This document shows positions 17,345 through 26,379 of a stretch of DNA of 64,000 nucleotides, one piece after another. Numbering within the stretch: the stretch's first letter is position 1; each line of letters starts with the position of its first letter. The DNA comes from Propionicimonas sp. (GTDB taxonomy: Bacteria > Actinomycetota > Actinomycetes > Propionibacteriales > Propionibacteriaceae): NCBI GenBank assembly GCA_013791955.1, contig VMSW01000006.1:34104-98103 (forward strand), written 5' to 3'. The notes beneath the pieces are model-generated. The model ran no database searches. It was not told the DNA's origin and saw only the letters and a program-made list of their open reading frames with translations. Made by a program: the position numbers and the translations under genes.

Positions 17345-20300
17345 TCAGGACTCGCCACCGGCGCGCACCGGCGCCACCGTGAAGATGTCACTGAGCAGCT
17401 TGCGCGCCCACTCGAGCAGCTCAGAATCCACGATGGGCTGCCCGGTGATCGGACGGGTCATCGGGCGCGGCACCAGCAAATGACCAGCGGCTTTTCGCAG
17501 CTGTGACCCTGGATACAACCGGGCCACCCGCATTTCGGCCGAATCGGGCAAATCGACCGGGGCGAACCGCACCATGGCACCAGCCATCACGATTTCGTGC
17601 ACGCCACGACGACGGGCCTCCAACCGGAAGGACGCCACCGACAGCAGCGCCTCGGCTGGGGCGGGCAACGGGCCGTAGCGATCCAGCAGTTCCTCCCGGA
17701 CGGCGGTGATGTCGGCCTCGGCGCTCACTGCGGCCAATCGCTTGTACATCTCCAAGCGGAGTCGCTCCGACTCGACATAGTCGGGCGGCAGATGGGCATC
17801 CACCGGCAACTCGATCTTCATTTCCGGCTCCGGTTCAGCCTCTTCACCGCGGAACTCGGCCACCGCCTCCCCCACCAGCCGAATGTAGAGATCGAAGCCA
17901 ACCTCAGCGATGTGACCCGACTGCTGGCCACCAAGCAGATTGCCGGCACCGCGAATCTCCAGATCCTTCATCGCGATCGCCATGCCCGCACCCAAATCGG
18001 TGTGGGCGGCCATCGTGGCCAGCCGGTCGTGGGCCGTCTCAGTGAGCGGCTTCTCCGGCGGATACAGGAAGTAGGCATAACCACGGTCGCGGCCGCGTCC
18101 GACCCGTCCGCGCAACTGGTGCAGCTGACCCAGGCCCAACAGGTCGGCCCGCTCGATCAGCAAAGTGTTTGCAGTGGAGATGTCCAACCCGGCTTCCACG
18201 ATGGTGGTGCACACCAACACATCGGAGCGACGCTCCCAGAAGTCGATCATCACCTGCTCCAGGGCGTGTTCGTTCATCTGGCCGTGAGCCACCGCGACCC
18301 GAGCTTCTGGCACCAGTTCGGCGATCACCTGGGCGGTCTTCTCGATGCTCTGCACCCGGTTGTGGATGTAGAACGCCTGACCTTCCCTGGCCAACTCCCG
18401 CCGGATCGCGGCCCGCACCTGGTTGGTGTCGTAGGGCCCAGCGAAGGTGAGCACCGGATGCCGCTCTTCTGGCGGGGTGGCGATCACGCTCATCTCGCGA
18501 ATGCCGGTGATCGCCATTTCCAGGGTGCGCGGAATCGGGGTGGCACTCATCGCCAACACGTCGACGTTGAGCCGCAGCTTCTTCAGGGCCTCTTTGTGCT
18601 CCACGCCGAAGCGCTGTTCCTCATCGATGATCACCAGACCGAGGTCTTTGAACTCCACCGCCGAAGAGATCAAGGAGTGCGTGCCGACCACCACGTCCAC
18701 CCCGCCGGCGGCCAGGCCTTCGATGATCTTCTTCTTCTCCGCATCACTTTGGAAGCGACTCAGGGACGCCACCGTCACCGGGAACCCGGCGTAACGATCG
18801 GCGAAGGTCGCCTGATGCTGTTGCACCAGCAGCGTCGTGGGCACCAACACCGCCACCTGCTTGCCGTCCATCACTGCTTTGAAGGCCGCCCGAACTGCGA
18901 TCTCAGTCTTGCCGTAGCCGACGTCGCCACAGATCAGCCGATCCATCGGGACGATCTGCTCCATGTCCTGCTTGACCTCACCGACCGCAGAAAGCTGGTC
19001 GGGGGTTTCAACATAGGCGAACGCGTCCTCCAACTCGCCCTGCCAAACGGTGTCGGCGCTGAAGGCGTGCCCCCGCGATGCCTTGCGGGCCGCGTACAGC
19101 TTGATCAGCTCGGCGGCGATCTCGCGAACGGCCTTGCGGGCCCTCGACTTGCGCTTGGCCCAGTCGCCGCCGCCGAGTTTGTCCAGCGTGGGGCTCTCCC
19201 CGCCCACGTAGCGGGTCACCAGATGCAGCTGATCCATCGGGACGTAGAGCCGGTCGCCGGGCTGGCCGCGTTTGCTGGGCGCATAGTCGAGCACCAGGTA
19301 CTCCCTGGTGGCCCCCTGGACGGTGCGCTGAACCATCTCGACGTAGCGGCCCACCCCGTTGACCTCATGCACCACCGCGTCGCCGGGGCTCAGCTCGAGT
19401 GGGTCGATCTGGTTCTTGCGCCTGGCCGGCATCTTCGTCGCGGACGGGTCGCGGTCGCGTTGGCCGGACAAATCGGCGGCGGTGAACACGTCCAGACCGA
19501 TGGCAGGCAGACTGAATCCGTGCCGCAGGCCGCCGCGCACGACGGTGACCAGGTTCGCCTTCGGGGCTTGAATCAGCTCGGTCGGCTTAGCCACTGGAAT
19601 ATCGGCGGCGGCGAGCACCTCGGCCATCCGCTCAGCCAGGCCAGCCGATTCGGCCACCAACACCGCGTGATGACCGGCCCGGACGGCTTCCTTGATCGCG
19701 GCGAGCGCAGCTTCGGTGTCGCCACGCCACACCGGCGCCTCACTGGCCGGGACCAGCCGACTGCGCACCGTACTGAGGTCGGCGGCCCGCACTTCGATCT
19801 GGTCGTCCTCGGCGGCTGCAAAAGCTGAGAGGCTCCACCAGCTCTGACCGAGCTCCAAGGCATGGGCACGCACGTCGGCGAGGCTTTGGTAGGCCGCAGC
19901 GCCAAGGTCGATGGGCGCTTTGCCGCCTTCAGCTGCGGCCGCCCAGGAGGCGTTCAGGAACTCCTCGCTGGTGGCCACCAGCTCATGCGCCCTTGACCGG
20001 ATTCGCTCGGGATCCGAAAGCAGAATCTGAGCGTTCGCCGCCATTACGTCGATGAGCAGTTCGAGGCCGTCGGTCAGCACCGGCGCCAAGGATTCCATTC
20101 CGTCCACGGCGTGCCCGGCCGCGATCCGTTCGAACATCTCAGCCAGGTTGCCCGGCTCGTTGTGATGCGTGGTGGCCAGGGCTGCGGCCCGCGCGCGCAC
20201 CTGATCGGTGAGCAGCAACTCCCGACACGGCGAGGCGATGACCGCGTCCAGGGTGGCCTCACCTGATCGCTGATCGGCCACCGAGAATGGCCGGATCTCC

Positions 20301-20920
20301 TCCACGGTGTCACCGAAGAAGTCGACCCGCACCGGGTGCTCTTCGGTCGGCGGGAAGACATCAATCAAGCCACCACGGACGCAGAACTCACCGCGGCGTT
20401 CCACCAAATCAACCCGGACGTAGGCCGCATCGACCAGCCCCTGAGCAACCTCATCGATGTCGTAGTCGCAGCCGGTGACTAGTTGCACCGGCAATAGCTC
20501 GGCCAGGCCCTTGACCTGCGGCTGCAGTACCGCTCGCACTGGCGCCACGATCACCGAAGGCGGCGGCTCGGGGTCGTTACCCGCCAGGCGCCGCAACAAT
20601 GCCAGCCGCCGTCCAACGGTGTCCGAACGCGGGCTGAGCCGCTCGTGCGGCAGCGTCTCCCAAGCCGGGTAGTAGGCCACCTTGTCGGCGCCAAGCAATG
20701 AGGTCAGGGCCGTCACCGCAGCTTCGGCTTCGCGGAAAGTGGAGGTGATTAGCAGCACCGGGCGTTTAGCCTGGGCCGAAAGTGCGGCGACGAAGACCGG
20801 ACGTACCGCTTCGGGGAGGGTCAGATCGAGGGCTGCCAGGCGCCCGGAGCGGCAATCGGCGATGGCTTCGGCCAGCACCGGCTCACTGCCGACAAAGTCC
20901 ACCAGCCCGCTCAGGATCAC
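17345..20920 (-). CDS. mfd: Transcription-repair coupling factor
   Basis: Removes stalled RNA polymerase and recruits UvrA. 1191 residues in the usual order: an N-terminal UvrB-like module (1-400), the RNA-polymerase-interacting CarD/TRCF region with GDAVVHEVNGVGRYVEM (about 500-570), and the translocase core. The core shows Walker A GDVGYGKTE, DEEQRFG as motif II, SATPIP as motif III and QLRGRVGRGRDRGYAYFLYP as motif VI. A C-terminal TRCF domain (about 1010-1120) closes it. The start is GTG 20920. It faces the structured gap at 20.94-21.44 kb. Confidence 0.97.
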   Translation of the reverse strand: MILSGLVDFVGSEPVLAEAIADCRSGRLAALDLTLPEAVRPVFVAALSAQAKRPVLLITSTFREAEAAVTALTSLLGADKVAYYPAWETLPHERLSPRSDTVGRRLALLRRLAGNDPEPPPSVIVAPVRAVLQPQVKGLAELLPVQLVTGCDYDIDEVAQGLVDAAYVRVDLVERRGEFCVRGGLIDVFPPTEEHPVRVDFFGDTVEEIRPFSVADQRSGEATLDAVIASPCRELLLTDQVRARAAALATTHHNEPGNLAEMFERIAAGHAVDGMESLAPVLTDGLELLIDVMAANAQILLSDPERIRSRAHELVATSEEFLNASWAAAAEGGKAPIDLGAAAYQSLADVRAHALELGQSWWSLSAFAAAEDDQIEVRAADLSTVRSRLVPASEAPVWRGDTEAALAAIKEAVRAGHHAVLVAESAGLAERMAEVLAAADIPVAKPTELIQAPKANLVTVVRGGLRHGFSLPAIGLDVFTAADLSGQRDRDPSATKMPARRKNQIDPLELSPGDAVVHEVNGVGRYVEMVQRTVQGATREYLVLDYAPSKRGQPGDRLYVPMDQLHLVTRYVGGESPTLDKLGGGDWAKRKSRARKAVREIAAELIKLYAARKASRGHAFSADTVWQGELEDAFAYVETPDQLSAVGEVKQDMEQIVPMDRLICGDVGYGKTEIAVRAAFKAVMDGKQVAVLVPTTLLVQQHQATFADRYAGFPVTVASLSRFQSDAEKKKIIEGLAAGGVDVVVGTHSLISSAVEFKDLGLVIIDEEQRFGVEHKEALKKLRLNVDVLAMSATPIPRTLEMAITGIREMSVIATPPEERHPVLTFAGPYDTNQVRAAIRRELAREGQAFYIHNRVQSIEKTAQVIAELVPEARVAVAHGQMNEHALEQVMIDFWERRSDVLVCTTIVEAGLDISTANTLLIERADLLGLGQLHQLRGRVGRGRDRGYAYFLYPPEKPLTETAHDRLATMAAHTDLGAGMAIAMKDLEIRGAGNLLGGQQSGHIAEVGFDLYIRLVGEAVAEFRGEEAEPEPEMKIELPVDAHLPPDYVESERLRLEMYKRLAAVSAEADITAVREELLDRYGPLPAPAEALLSVASFRLEARRRGVHEIVMAGAMVRFAPVDLPDSAEMRVARLYPGSQLRKAAGHLLVPRPMTRPITGQPIVDSELLEWARKLLSDIFTVAPVRAGGES

Positions 20921-20936
20921 CGGATCACTTTACTTG

Positions 20937-21440
20937 GCTAGGGCTGGGCAACCTATCTGGGCGCAGACATGCGAAATCCGGCGAGCCAACCACCGCAATC
21001 CCCCTCGCGGTGGAGCCCGCCGGACTCCTCGATCACCGCACCTCCAGCCCAAGGCGGACGGTAACCGACCAAAATGCCGTCCCAGCCAGGGCCGAACCTC
21101 CGTCCGGCTGGCTTGGCGGCACCAGGTCTTAGCGGTAGAGGGCTGTCGAACGCATCCGACCAGGTTCCGTCCCGATCCCTTCGGTCCGGACGTCGGAGTG
21201 CAGGCGTCCGGTCCGAGGTCGGTCATGCGTTCGACTTCCCTCAACCCTCGATGTCGAAGCCTCCCGGCCCGCTTGCGTCAAGGGTGAGAAGTGTCTGAGT
21301 CGACGCCAGCTGCGAGCACCCCGGCTGGGTGCCGACTACTGGTGGCGGTGGGAATCGCCTTCGCCTGCTCGTCTACTACCTGTTCCCTTGGCCCCCGCAG
21401 GCTCGCAGAGCCTTCGATCAACCACCTGCATTCTATTCAG
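20937..21440. other. Gene-free, strongly structured region; candidate ncRNA
   Basis: About 500 nt without a plausible gene hold at least four consecutive stems. They are at 20978-21023 (CCACCGC/GCGGTGG with outer arms), 21075-21121 (CCAGCC/GGCTGG), 21145-21235 and 21299-21336 (CCAGC/GCTGG with outer GTCG/CGAC). The third is an 11-bp plus 6-bp outer stem directly stacked on a 12-bp inner stem with one mismatch. On the minus strand a TAGAAT box (21430-21435) follows the terminator at 21456, so a transcript toward mfd is possible. No known RNA family was recognised. Confidence 0.45.
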
Positions 21441-21455
21441 GAGTATGAATGAGAA

Positions 21456-21481
21456 AAAAGTCACCTATTAGGGTGACTTTT
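21456..21481. terminator. Bidirectional A/T-flanked terminator
   Basis: A 10-bp stem AAAAGTCACC/GGTGACTTTT with a 6-nt loop. The A and T flanks let it end transcripts from either side. Confidence 0.8.
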
Positions 21482-21485
21482 CATT

Positions 21486-21505
21486 TGTCCCCCATTAGAG
21501 GGACA
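21486..21505. repeat. Small hairpin related to the one at 21456
   Basis: TGTCCC pairs with GGGACA around an ATTAGA-containing loop. It is a second, shorter version of the neighbouring terminator. Confidence 0.6.
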
Positions 21506-21528
21506 TTCCATAGCGATTATTTGGGTCT

Positions 21529-21560
21529 GCTCAGAATCAGGAGTTGAACTGATTCTGAGC
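21529..21560 (-). terminator. Hairpin spanning the pth stop codon
   Basis: An 11-bp perfect stem (21529-21539 with 21550-21560) includes the pth TGA at 21537-21539, so the last codons form one arm. Confidence 0.65.
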
Positions 21561-22136
21561 GGCCTCCAGGCCGTCGGTCAGCAGGCACTGGGCGGCGTCG
21601 GCCGCGCGGACGATCTCAGTGGCCAGATCGGCTGCGACAACGCTAGGGAACGGCGCCAACACAAAGTCAGCCGGGTCTTGACGCCCGGGCGGCCGACCGA
21701 TGCCGAACCGCAGTCTGGGGAATTCACCAGTACCCAGGCTTTGCCTTATCGATTTCAGACCGTTGTGGCCGTTGTCGCCACCGCCGAACTTCAAACGCAA
21801 CTGCCCGAAGTCGAGGTCAAGTTCATCGTGGATCACCAGCAGATTCGCTGGTTTGACCTTGTAGTAGGCCGACGCCTTGGCTACCGCCAGCCCGGACTCG
21901 TTCATGAAGGTGCGTGATTTCACCAACACCACCTGACTCGCCTCGGCACCCACCGCACCGATGCCGGCTGCGGTCACCCGGGTCTGGGCGGTCTCGGCGC
22001 GCAAAGTCAGCGACCTCGAGAACTTCACCCCGGCCCGGCGGGCCAACTCCTCAACCACCAAATAGCCGATGTTGTGCCGATGAGATGCGTAGGTCGGGCC
22101 CGGATTACCGAGCCCGACCACCAGCCAGTTCGCCAT
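21537..22136 (-). CDS. pth: Peptidyl-tRNA hydrolase
   Basis: Recycles tRNA from prematurely released peptidyl-tRNA. 199 residues with VVGLGNPGPTY at the N-terminus, the catalytic HNIGYLVV (His21), the KSRTFMNESG loop, IHDELDLDFG (catalytic Asp region) and GGGDNGHNGLKSI. All marker residues of bacterial Pth are present. It lies 12 nt after rplY, the order usual in Actinobacteria, and ends in a hairpin. Confidence 0.96.
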   Translation of the reverse strand: MANWLVVGLGNPGPTYASHRHNIGYLVVEELARRAGVKFSRSLTLRAETAQTRVTAAGIGAVGAEASQVVLVKSRTFMNESGLAVAKASAYYKVKPANLLVIHDELDLDFGQLRLKFGGGDNGHNGLKSIRQSLGTGEFPRLRFGIGRPPGRQDPADFVLAPFPSVVAADLATEIVRAADAAQCLLTDGLEAAQNQFNS

Positions 22137-22148
22137 TTCGCGAGCCGA

Positions 22149-22778
22149 TCAGGCCTCTTCGGCAGGTGCGGTCGGCTCAGCCGCGGGAGCGGCCTCACCC
22201 GAGGTAGCCGAAGCCAGTTCGGCGTCCAGCGACTCCTGCGACTGCGTGGCCGAGATCGACAGGATCAGGTCAGTCAGCTCACCGGCGAATACCGCACCCG
22301 CTGGCAGCTTCAGGTCACCGGCGGTGATGCTGTCGCCGATCTGCAGACCGGCGATGTCAACTTCGACCTCGGTCGGAATGTTGGTGGCTTCAACCTCGAG
22401 GGTGATGGTCTGCTGATCCATCAGCACCATGCGGTCGCTCGGGTGATCGCCCACGACCACTAGTGCGACCTCCACCGAGACCTTTTCGCCCTTGCGGACG
22501 ATCACGAGGTCGAGGTGCTCGATTTCGGGACGGATCGGGTGACGCTGCACCTGCTTGGCCAGTGCCAACTGCGGCTTGCCGCCGTCAACGGAGATGTTCA
22601 GCACCGCGTTGGCCACCCGCAGCGCCAGCGACAGCTCGTGCGCCGGCAGCGACAGGTGCACCGGCTCAGTGCCATGACCGTAGATGACAGCCGGCACCAG
22701 GCCGGCACGGCGGGTACGACGGGCGGCACCCTTGCCGAATTCGGTGCGCGATACCGCGGCGATCTTGTTCTGGGACAC
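22149..22778 (-). CDS. rplY: Ribosomal protein bL25, Ctc form
   Basis: A 5S rRNA-binding protein of the long CTC type. 209 residues: the bL25 beta-barrel (1-95, with GKGAARRTRRAGLVPAVIYG), the CTC C-terminal domain (about 96-185) and an Ala/Glu/Pro-rich acidic tail. The long form is linked to general stress in Bacillus. A GGCGG-TTTGTG-CCGCC hairpin in its 170-nt leader (near 22840) could serve autogenous control, which is inference. Pth follows closely. Confidence 0.95.
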   Translation of the reverse strand: MSQNKIAAVSRTEFGKGAARRTRRAGLVPAVIYGHGTEPVHLSLPAHELSLALRVANAVLNISVDGGKPQLALAKQVQRHPIRPEIEHLDLVIVRKGEKVSVEVALVVVGDHPSDRMVLMDQQTITLEVEATNIPTEVEVDIAGLQIGDSITAGDLKLPAGAVFAGELTDLILSISATQSQESLDAELASATSGEAAPAAEPTAPAEEA

Positions 22779-22951
22779 TGCTCAGCTCTCCTCAACCTCG
22801 TTCAAAGACTCACAGTCGACCAGGGAGGACCAACGCGGGCGGCACAAACCGCCTCGCCATGTCGATCACGGGCGAACAACCCCTCGCCTAGGCAACTCGG
22901 AGAAGCTTACCGCCTACCGTGGCCTGCCAGAAAATCAGCCCGGCAATGTCC

Positions 22952-23926
22952 TCAGTGCCCGCCAAACAAGGAGGCCACCGAGCCCTCCTCGAAGACCGCC
23001 TGAATGGCCTGAGCCAACAGCGGTGCCATCGAGAGCACCGTCAGCTTCGGCACGTTGATGCCATCAGGAAGGGGCAGCGTGTTGGTGACGATGACCTCTT
23101 CGAACTCCGACTCGTTGAGCCGGCGTCCGGCGGGTCCGGAAAGGATCGGATGCGTCGCGGCAGCGATCACCTTCTTCGCCCCGGCAGCCTTCAAAGCAGT
23201 GGCGGCCTGGCAAATGGTGCCTGCGGTGTCGATCATGTCGTCAACCAGCAGACAGACCCGGCCGTTCACATCGCCGACGACCTCGCCAACCGCCACCTCA
23301 TTGGCTTTGTTGGGGTCGCGCCGCTTGTGGATGATCGCCAACGGCGAGCCCAGGTCATCCGACCACATGTCGGCCAGGCGCACCCGGCCAGCATCTGGTG
23401 AGACCACGGTCATCTCGGAGGTGTCGTAGTTCGCCTTCACGTACTCAGCCAGCACCGGCAGGGCCAACAGGTGGTCCACCGGGCCGTCGAAGAAGCCTTG
23501 AATCTGAGCCGCGTGGAGATCAACCGACATCACCCGGTTAGCGCCAGCAGCCTTGTACAAGTCGGCCACCAGGCGCGCCGAGATCGGCTCCCGGCCAGCG
23601 TGCTTCTTGTCTTGGCGGCCGTAGGGGTAGAACGGTGAAACCACGGTGATGCGCCGAGCCGAGGCTCGTTTCAGGGCGTCGATCATGATCAACTGCTCCA
23701 TCAGCCACTCGTTTACCGGGGCCGGATGAGACTGCATCACGAACGCATCCGCGCCTCGCACTGACTCCTCGAAGCGGACGTAAATCTCGGAGTTGGCGTA
23801 GGTCAACGACCGGGTGGGCACCAGTTCGGTGCCCAGCATGGCGGCCACCTCCTCAGCCAACTCGGGAAAGGCGCGCCCGGTACAGATCATCAGGTGCTTC
23901 TCGGTGGCCCGTTTGAGACCGCTCAC
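22952..23926 (-). CDS. prs: Ribose-phosphate pyrophosphokinase
   Basis: Makes PRPP from ribose 5-phosphate and ATP for nucleotide, His and Trp synthesis. 324 residues with the flexible-loop and ATP-site pattern FYPYGRQDKKHAGREPISARL, the metal-binding VDLHAAQIQGFF, VVSPDAGRVRLAD, and the PRPP loop LLVDDMIDTAGT. It overlaps the glmU stop by 4 nt (ATGA), so the two genes are translationally coupled, as in many Actinobacteria. Confidence 0.97.
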   Translation of the reverse strand: MSGLKRATEKHLMICTGRAFPELAEEVAAMLGTELVPTRSLTYANSEIYVRFEESVRGADAFVMQSHPAPVNEWLMEQLIMIDALKRASARRITVVSPFYPYGRQDKKHAGREPISARLVADLYKAAGANRVMSVDLHAAQIQGFFDGPVDHLLALPVLAEYVKANYDTSEMTVVSPDAGRVRLADMWSDDLGSPLAIIHKRRDPNKANEVAVGEVVGDVNGRVCLLVDDMIDTAGTICQAATALKAAGAKKVIAAATHPILSGPAGRRLNESEFEEVIVTNTLPLPDGINVPKLTVLSMAPLLAQAIQAVFEEGSVASLFGGH

Positions 23927-25401
23927 TTATCGTCCTCCTGGGCGCCGAGGCCCTGCTCCTGGGCTAGCCGGGCCGAGGCCTCGGTCTTGCTTCCCGGACG
24001 CTTGCGCGCCACCCAGCCCTTGATATTGCGTTGCTGACCGCGAGCCACCGCCAACTCCCCCGGCCCGACTGGCGCGGTGATGGTTGAACCGGCTGCCACA
24101 TAAGCCCCCGGCGCGATGTCGACCGGCGCTACCAGCACCGAGTCACTGCCCACAAAACTGTTGTCACCGACCGTGGTGGTCGACTTGGTCACGCCGTCAT
24201 AGTTAGCGAAAATCGTGCCCGCACCGATGTTCACCCCTTCGCCCAGCACCGCGTCGCCGCAGTAGGCCAGGTGGGGCACCTTGGAGCCGGCACCAATGAT
24301 CGCCTTCTTGGTTTCCACGAAAGCGCCGATCTTGCCGCCAACACCCAGCTCGGTACCTGGACGCAGATAGCTGAACGGACCCACGGTCGCACCAGCGGAA
24401 ATCACCGCAAGTTCAGCATGGCTTCGGGTCACGGTTGCATTCTCGCCCACTTCGACGTCGATGAGAGTCGTGTCCGGCCCAATGACTGCCCCACTAGCCA
24501 CCGAAGTGGCGCCTTCCAGCGAGGTGCCCGGCAGCAAGGTGACGTCGGCGGCCAGATCCACCCCGCCATGCACCCAGGTGGTGGCCGGATCGATCACGGT
24601 CACCCCTTCGGCCATCCAGCGGCGCAGGATGCGCCGATTGGCCTCGGCGTTACGCTCGGCCAGCTGAATGCGATCGTTGACCCCTTCGGTCTGGAGATGG
24701 TCGGCCAACAGCCAGCCACCCACCCGTCCGCCGGCATTGCGCGCGTGGGTGATCACGTCGGTGAGGTAAAACTCGCCCTGGGCGTTGCCGGTGGTGAGGT
24801 TGGCGATACCGGCCGCCAGCACCTCGGCAGCGAAGACGTAGATGCCGGAGTTGATCTCATCGATAGCCAACTCATCAGCGCCCGCATCGGCTTGCTCAAC
24901 GATCCGCGAAACCTGATCAGCGTCGCGGACGATTCGCCCATAGCCGGTCGGATCGGGCACCTTGGCGGTCAGCACCGTGACCGCGTTCACCTCGCGACGA
25001 TGAGCCGAGATCAGTTCGGCCAGAGTCTCGCCAGCCAGCAGCGGCACGTCACCAGAAGTGACCACAACCTCACCGTCGACTTCGCCAAGAGCCGCCAAAC
25101 CTGCCCGGACGGCGTCACCGGTGCCCAGTTGCTGCTCCTGAACCGCGATCACCACATGCGGAGCCACCTCGGCCAAATGGGCACTCACTTGCTCGCGTCC
25201 ATGGCCAACCACGACCACCAGTCGCTGCGGAGTTAGCGCGTCAGCGGCGTCGACTGCCCAGGAGATCATCGACTGGCCGGCCACCTTGTGCAGCACCTTG
25301 GGGATCGCTGATTTCATCCTCGTGCCAGCACCAGCGGCCATGATGACCACAGCTGACACCGGTGTGACGCTCACGTCGGTCTCGCTCACTTGCACTCCCA
25401 T
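23923..25401 (-). CDS. glmU: Bifunctional GlmU (UDP-GlcNAc synthesis)
   Basis: Acetylates glucosamine 1-phosphate and then transfers UMP, giving UDP-GlcNAc for peptidoglycan. 492 residues. The N-terminal uridyltransferase half has VIMAAGAGTRMKSAIPKVLH, GTGDAVRAG and TSGDVPLL. The C-terminal half is a left-handed beta helix of hexapeptide repeats with the acetyltransferase stretch YLRPGTELGVGGKIGAFVE and NIGAGTIFANYDG. A charged tail follows. The first 17 residues before VSAVVIM are extra and GTG or ATG starts inside them are possible. It lies just downstream of tRNA-Gln. Confidence 0.97.
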   Translation of the reverse strand: MGVQVSETDVSVTPVSAVVIMAAGAGTRMKSAIPKVLHKVAGQSMISWAVDAADALTPQRLVVVVGHGREQVSAHLAEVAPHVVIAVQEQQLGTGDAVRAGLAALGEVDGEVVVTSGDVPLLAGETLAELISAHRREVNAVTVLTAKVPDPTGYGRIVRDADQVSRIVEQADAGADELAIDEINSGIYVFAAEVLAAGIANLTTGNAQGEFYLTDVITHARNAGGRVGGWLLADHLQTEGVNDRIQLAERNAEANRRILRRWMAEGVTVIDPATTWVHGGVDLAADVTLLPGTSLEGATSVASGAVIGPDTTLIDVEVGENATVTRSHAELAVISAGATVGPFSYLRPGTELGVGGKIGAFVETKKAIIGAGSKVPHLAYCGDAVLGEGVNIGAGTIFANYDGVTKSTTTVGDNSFVGSDSVLVAPVDIAPGAYVAAGSTITAPVGPGELAVARGQQRNIKGWVARKRPGSKTEASARLAQEQGLGAQEDDK

Positions 25402-25417
25402 TACTGGTAGGCGTCCG

Positions 25418-25496
25418 CTCCCCGGGTAGGAGTCGAACCTACGTCGCTAGTCCTGATTCAAAGTCAGGCGGGCCCTGCCGGCAGACCAACCGGGGA
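25418..25496 (-). tRNA. tRNA-Gln(UUG)
   Basis: Acceptor stem TCCCCGG/CCGGGGA, discriminator G (as expected for Gln), anticodon stem CCTGA/TCAGG with loop CTTTGAA giving UUG, and T-arm GTAGG-TTCGACT-CCTAC. The variable loop is 9 nt, long for a class I tRNA. CCA is not encoded. It lies 17 nt upstream of glmU on the same strand. Confidence 0.9.
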
Positions 25497-25645
25497 AAGA
25501 TCGTCAGTAGACGACTTCGGCCAACTTTACGGGGCTTTTGGCACCCTCTGCACACCGGGCTACAAATCGGACCAGACCTGGACTCGGTTGAGGCCCCTGC
25601 GCGTGGCAATTTCGCCCTGCCCCCGCCGGGGTAGACAATTGCGCC

Positions 25646-26341
25646 ATGTCCGTATCCGGCGCGAATGCGCGTGCCCGCCGCAGCCGGGTGCGTTTGACAC
25701 GCAACGAGCGCCGCGAACAGCTGATCGACGTTGCGCGCGCCCTGTTCGCTGAACGGGGCCTGGAGGGCACCTCAGTAGAGGAGATCGCCGCGCACGCCGG
25801 CGTCAGCAAGCCAGTGATCTATGAGCACTTCGGCGGGAAGGAAGGGCTCTACGCCGTCGTCGTCGACCGCGAAGTACGCACGCTGCATGATTCGATCCGG
25901 GCGGCGATCACCACCCCGGACGCCAACCCGCGAGCCCTCATCGAACTCGGCACTATGGCCTTGTTGGACTACATCGACGACCACCCAAACGGATTCCGAA
26001 TCCTGTCCCGCGATTCGTCGGCGTCCTCTCCGGACGGCTCCTTCGCCACGATCCTGTCCGATATCGCCTCCCGGGTTGAGGATCTACTCGGCGACGAGTT
26101 CGCCAAGACCGGCCTCGATCCGGCGACCGCCCCGCTCTACTCCCAGATGCTGGTCGGCCTGGTGGCCCTGGCCGGCCAGTGGTGGATGGACACCCGCGAT
26201 GAGCAGGGGCTGGCCAAGCCGGTGGTCGCCGCCCACCTGGTCAATCTGGCCTGGTACGGGATGCGCAACCTCAGCTCCCGCCCCCGCCTGCTCGCGGTGC
26301 ATCCCCCGCGACCCATCGTGATTGACCCGGCCTCGGCCTAA
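25646..26341 (+). CDS. TetR-family transcriptional regulator
   Basis: 231 residues. An N-terminal basic arm leads into the TetR helix-turn-helix ([17 protein letters not shown], then [21 protein letters not shown], about residues 20-65). The rest is an all-helical ligand domain. The ligand is unknown. No ribosome binding site is evident, and a TAGACA box 8 nt before ATG suggests a leaderless message. The MFS transporter starts 38 nt downstream on the same strand, so control of that exporter is a reasonable inference. Confidence 0.9.
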   Translation: MSVSGANARARRSRVRLTRNERREQLIDVARALFAERGLEGTSVEEIAAHAGVSKPVIYEHFGGKEGLYAVVVDREVRTLHDSIRAAITTPDANPRALIELGTMALLDYIDDHPNGFRILSRDSSASSPDGSFATILSDIASRVEDLLGDEFAKTGLDPATAPLYSQMLVGLVALAGQWWMDTRDEQGLAKPVVAAHLVNLAWYGMRNLSSRPRLLAVHPPRPIVIDPASA

Positions 26342-26367
26342 CGCCCACGCGGCGGCGGATTGTTGCC

Positions 26368-26373
26368 TATCGT
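26368..26373 (+). promoter_or_regulatory. -10 box of a probable leaderless MFS message
   Basis: TATCGT ends exactly 6 nt before GTG 26380, and no Shine-Dalgarno sequence is present. Confidence 0.45.
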
Positions 26374-26379
26374 GTCTTG

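Larger units (their letters stand above)
21441..21536. other. AT-rich segment with nested hairpins
   Basis: This stretch is clearly lower in GC than its surroundings and carries two related hairpins, each with an ATTAG-type loop. On the plus strand AGGAG lies 5 nt before ATG 21449, opening a 32-codon frame to 21547. Because that frame runs through both hairpins and the pth terminator, I doubt that it is a gene. Confidence 0.5.

Noticed and set aside
17597..19828. A plus-strand open frame of 743 codons.
   Set aside because: It lies exactly opposite the conserved mfd coding sequence and its translation is His/Arg/Gly-rich with no domain. This is a GC-codon-bias shadow.
20937..21440. RNase P RNA or tmRNA in the structured gap.
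   Set aside because: The conserved GAGGAAAGTCC and ACAGAA elements of RNase P RNA are absent, and no tRNA-like end with CCA or tag-peptide frame of tmRNA was found.
21449..21547. A 32-codon plus-strand frame with a good ribosome binding site.
   Set aside because: It is built from three terminator-type hairpins and overlaps the pth end. Without conservation data I do not call it a gene.
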